Shown piece after piece: positions 15,201-15,980 of a stretch of DNA of 15,980 bases (positions are counted from its first letter, which is position 1; each line of letters begins with the position of its first letter). The notes under the pieces were generated by a model that worked only from the letters and a program-made list of their open reading frames with translations, did no database searches and had not been told where the DNA came from. The stretch comes from Chloroflexota bacterium (lineage in GTDB: Bacteria; Chloroflexota; Chloroflexia; JAMDCE01), in the NCBI GenBank assembly GCA_023489135.1, contig JAMDCE010000193.1, forward strand, positions 1-15,980. The letters run 5' to 3'. The position numbers and the translations under genes are program-made.

Positions 15201-15980
15201 ACTTTCTCGCAGTCGGCGCAATGGGAGGCACCTATGGCGGCGGGCGATCGGCTCCGGGATCGCAACCAGCAGGGATCGATCGACTGGCTGGTTGTCTAAC
15301 TTCACCACTTGAGTGCCATGTAGCCGAGCGCTGGCCCGCAGCAGCTCTTGTTCCTGCACGTGGCCCAGTCGCAAAAGGATGCGTTCCACAGCCTCACCGG
15401 TCTGCAATGCGATGGCTTGCGCTCTTGATAGCTTGTCATTGTCGACGTCGCCATCTTCCAACAACTGTGTCCACAGCGGCTTGCGCGCGGAATGGGTTTC
15501 ACGGCCGCGCACATCGCCGCGTTCTAAGCCATAAGCGCGCTCCAGGGCGCGTCGGGCCTCCGATGGGGTACAAATTCCCAGGCGCGGCTCGAAGCCGGTC
15601 AAGCTTCTGATGGCTTCGAGAACACCGCCTGGAGGCACCGTTGGGCTGGCGATCAGCACCTCTCCGCCAATGGCAAACAAGATAACTGTCTGCCATCGCT
15701 CCGCCAGGCTCTTAGGGATCAGGCCGGTGAAAGCGGGGACGATTCGGTAACGATCCAGGCGCAAGCGCGGAAGGTGTAGAGCCAGGCCGAGGGCCTCGGC
15801 GTAGTCCTCCTCGGCAAATACGCGGCCCGCCGGTTTGTCGCCGCTTTCCTGCACGGGGGGGAGGTTTCCCTCGCGCTCCAACAAGTTGATCTCGTGAGGC
15901 GTCAGGGAACCGCTCTCGAGGAGCACCCGGCGTATGTGCGGCCACAGATCCGGCGACTCTCGCGAAGTGAATATGCGATC
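12252..15980 (-). CDS. Processive GT2 polysaccharide synthase fused to tandem MshEN c-di-GMP-binding modules (5' end beyond right edge)
   Basis: The frame is open to the right edge (a GTG at 15926 is the first internal start), so the true N-terminus may lie outside. Residues below count from that GTG (1224 aa). The N-terminal 740 residues form about five repeats of the GspE/PilB N-terminal (MshEN) type, near 1-130, 148-287, 296-434, 446-602 and 606-742. Repeat 3 keeps the full c-di-GMP pattern: a 24-residue unit 298-321, five residues, then 327-350 (RLGQ...Q). Repeats 4 and 5 keep the spacing with substitutions; 1 and 2 are weaker. Membrane helices lie at about 769-815. The GT2 domain (840-1080) has DAED (932-935), TED (1026-1028) and Q-x-x-RW (1062-1066), as in cellulose and related synthases. 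More membrane helices follow. No C-terminal PilZ domain exists. It probably makes and exports a polymer when c-di-GMP binds. Confidence 0.88.
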   Translation of the reverse strand, partial: DRIFTSRESPDLWPHIRRVLLESGSLTPHEINLLEREGNLPPVQESGDKPAGRVFAEEDYAEALGLALHLPRLRLDRYRIVPAFTGLIPKSLAERWQTVILFAIGGEVLIASPTVPPGGVLEAIRSLTGFEPRLGICTPSEARRALERAYGLERGDVRGRETHSARKPLWTQLLEDGDVDNDKLSRAQAIALQTGEAVERILLRLGHVQEQELLRASARLHGTQVVKLDNQPVDRSLLVAIPEPIARRHRCLPLRRLRESVVVAMVDAGDDVTAELLEILLGQPVQPVLCAEADLLEAFRGLYSLPQTRRDPEWALLGQYLVRSGRLTNEQLEDGLRVQQKKGKRLGQCLQGLGLLDETDLAETLGLQLRLPSITISRYSMPAETLNLVPEQVARLYAILPLYQEDRLLTVATAEPYNSMALQEIWQSTGLVPRVVLAGEQSIRTAIDRLYSMDTSKISGELRGFGDKLVRLGLLSQEQLLDALRLHLKADVPFDVAAMSLGFLSERQFGSALAEYFDLPQADLSYQRVPVPVVDGLGIEREILRWTEPVDSSLARLLPEEAARRFSAIPFKRLGSSVAVAFVNPLEAATRRSVQELIGQPISVMIGTRSQIEEAIRRVHHRRVLGDILLEADLISRRQLEAGLDLHRKTGVPLGKALVSLGHITQDQLAASLSNQQGLAYSSLLDVEIPDEVARSVPEPLARKYGLIPLAREDGHVTVAMTNPLNAEAVAEVEKITGCRVKPVLTTERHIEDTLERIYRSDYLTQSASDLVIRYPDDSAIKVLSGPQKLFLLAFLGVSALLAYVNPVGYIVGLTTLSTLFYVTFSGYKFYLIYKALSHSLEVDVTPEEIAALDSRELPVYSVLVPLYREAEVLPNLIRAIDHIDYPKTKLDVKLLLEEDDEETIAAVRRHKLPPHFKPVIVPHSRPKGKPKACNYGLIHAEGEFAVIYDAEDIPERDQLKKALVAFRKAAPNVGCIQAKLNYYNRDQNMLTRWFTTEYSMWFDLFMPALDASNAPVPLGGTSNHFPTSLLRQIGAWDPYNVTEDADLGMRMFKAGWKTAIIDSTTYEEANSELYNWIRQRSRWVKGYIQTYLVHMRHPIKLLREIGPYQFFSFNMVVGGTFFGFLMNPIYWLLTAAWFLTHWSVIQQLFPGPIFYVGALGLYFGNFAFTYANVAGCMRRQYYDMVKYALLSPVYWSLMSVGAWKGLVQLLYRPSYWEKTLHGLYRADAIAEPQADRTPGTL

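Overview
The window is GC-rich bacterial DNA. A Chloroflexota-like (or similar uncultured) bacterium is my best guess, from gene content and style: a molybdopterin oxidoreductase beside a MoaD-like protein, a decarboxylase-type amidohydrolase, a BcsB-like protein next to several GT-C membrane glycosyltransferases, frequent TTG starts, and intergenic palindromes of the GTAGGGGCAC type. This assignment is an inference, not a proof. No tRNA, rRNA or CRISPR array was seen.

Left part (1-2488, all minus strand). A DMSO-reductase-superfamily molybdopterin oxidoreductase runs off the left edge. A MoaD/ThiS-like sulfur carrier ending in Gly-Gly lies directly upstream, and a good promoter (TTGACA-17-TAGGAT) sits about 120 nt before it. 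A 200-bp element with perfect 30-bp inverted ends follows; one of its arms forms a terminator for the next gene. That gene is an amidohydrolase-type decarboxylase with its own promoter.

Middle (2489-4177). A gap of about 680 bp holds two divergent promoters that each match the sigma-70 consensus closely. The rightward one precedes a stretch able to fold into a long interrupted hairpin, and then a gene for an acidic coiled-coil protein with a small C-terminal domain. That gene ends tail-to-tail with the next cluster; the two stop codons share one CTAG.

Right part (4174-15980, all minus strand, nearly gapless). This looks like an exopolysaccharide synthesis operon under cyclic-di-GMP control, read from right to left: (1) a processive GT2 synthase fused at its N-terminus to about five tandem MshEN (GspE/PilB N-terminal) modules, one of which keeps the full two-part 24+5+24 c-di-GMP-binding pattern; (2-4) three paralogous GT-C membrane glycosyltransferases, of which the second is broken by two compensating 1-nt shifts and the third has lost its catalytic loop and C-terminal domain; (5) a BcsB-like cellulose-synthase partner; (6) a four-helix membrane protein with a degenerate GGDEF domain that keeps the RxxD inhibitory (I) site, as in PelD. 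The GT2 plus BcsB recall cellulose synthase, the MshEN control recalls NfrB, and the last gene recalls PelD. I know of no described system that combines them in this way. It is the best candidate here for a new biological system.
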